DNA of 7,063 bases from positions 1-7,063 of the forward strand of contig SYDD01000078.1 of the NCBI GenBank assembly GCA_005786775.1, read 5' to 3'. Made by a program: the position numbers and the translations under genes. Shown here one piece after another: positions 6,961 through 7,063 of this stretch (positions are counted from its first letter, which is position 1; the number at the start of each line of letters is the position of its first letter). The notes below the pieces were generated by a model. The model was not told where the DNA came from and ran no database searches. It saw only the letters and a program-made list of their open reading frames with translations. The stretch is from Opitutaceae bacterium (GTDB taxonomy: Bacteria > Verrucomicrobiota > Verrucomicrobiia > Opitutales > Opitutaceae).

Positions 6961-6963
6961 ACT
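6946..6963. promoter_or_regulatory. Operator-like palindrome 2
   Basis: AGTATCGCATATAATACT matches the reverse complement of palindrome 1 at 14 of 18 positions, including GTATCGCATA and ATAC. Its outer arms AGTAT/ATACT are symmetric. The two centres are 51 bp apart, close to five helical turns, which would put two bound dimers on nearly the same face of the DNA. It overlaps a TATAAT on the plus strand and a TATTAT on the minus strand. Confidence 0.6.
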
Positions 6964-6965
6964 GA

Positions 6966-7063
6966 AAGGCATGGGAGGACCGGGAGACCGGCGAGCTGGT
7001 CATCAACCTGAGCCGCCGGTTCCAGCATTCGCCGCCGGAGGGCATCGACTGGACCTCCGACGC
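6966..7063 (+). pseudogene. 5'-truncated second copy of the Asp-box (sialidase-like) gene, runs off the window
   Basis: From 6973 the sequence reads, in the frame beginning TGG at 6972, the same protein as residues 388-416 of the intact Asp-box gene, with two changes (L402R and R405H). Just upstream the frame is closed by a TGA at 6963-6965, and no ATG, GTG or TTG lies between that stop and the homology. The first 386 or so residues, including the signal peptide and all three Asp-boxes, are therefore absent. The fragment is the right copy of the direct repeat that flanks hipBA. Its downstream end lies outside the window. It is probably a remnant; an unrelated live downstream gene fused to it cannot be excluded. 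Confidence 0.8.

Noticed and set aside
6474..7028. A 184-codon minus-strand open frame covering hipB, the control region and the truncated repeat
   Set aside because: It overlaps hipB and hipA in another frame, its translation has no recognisable domain, and it runs through the repeat on the strand opposite the remnant's coding frame.
6971..7063. A new open frame starting at ATG 6971 downstream of the rightward promoter candidate
   Set aside because: It is out of frame with the Asp-box homology, gives Pro/Arg/Gly-rich sequence, and the upstream AAAGG is too close to the ATG to be a good ribosome site.

Overview
The window is very GC-rich: 44 of 60 bases are G or C in a line of the sialidase-like gene at 5041-5100. 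It reads as accessory chromosomal DNA from a Gram-negative bacterium. The N-terminus of the TonB-dependent receptor (signal peptide, a short 'EVIALPEF' box, then 'AxSSVSGTRTN' leading into the plug) is the style I associate with Verrucomicrobiota of the Opitutaceae type. That placement rests on pattern recognition, not on a marker gene. No rRNA, tRNA, CRISPR array, transposase or integrase was seen.

Layout. (1) 1-51 is the tail of a rightward gene that starts outside the window. (2) 71-1474 is a leftward two-gene unit: a small DUF1653-family protein, then, 3 bp further on, a type-1 glycerate kinase. (3) 1475-1645 is a divergent intergenic region with a possible stem-loop but no convincing promoter. 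(4) 1646-5309 is a rightward unit: a TonB-dependent outer-membrane receptor followed 10 bp later by a secreted Asp-box (BNR/sialidase-fold) protein. They probably form an uptake and processing pair for a glycan or another chelated or conjugated ligand. (5) 5359-6895 is a leftward hipBA toxin-antitoxin module, with an HTH antitoxin overlapping a HipA Ser/Thr kinase by 8 bp. It converges on the sialidase-like gene. (6) 6896-6963 is an AT-rich control region with two copies of an 18-bp operator-like palindrome. (7) 6973-7063 is a second copy of the 3' part of the sialidase-like gene, cut off at its 5' side and running out of the window.

The most interesting feature is the last one. The hipBA module is bracketed by direct repeats of at least 91 bp, 1782 bp apart: the 3' coding part of the intact sialidase-like gene on the left and a decapitated paralogous copy on the right (85/91 identical). 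Either hipBA was inserted into, and destroyed the front of, a tandem paralogue, or a small element entered the 3' end of the gene and displaced the old end. In both cases homologous recombination between the repeats could delete the addiction module while leaving one intact gene.

Genes in regions 2 and 4 look like ordinary metabolic and transport functions. The hipBA block is less GC-rich (40 of 60 in 5401-5460; 23 of 60 in its control region 6901-6960), consistent with separate origin.
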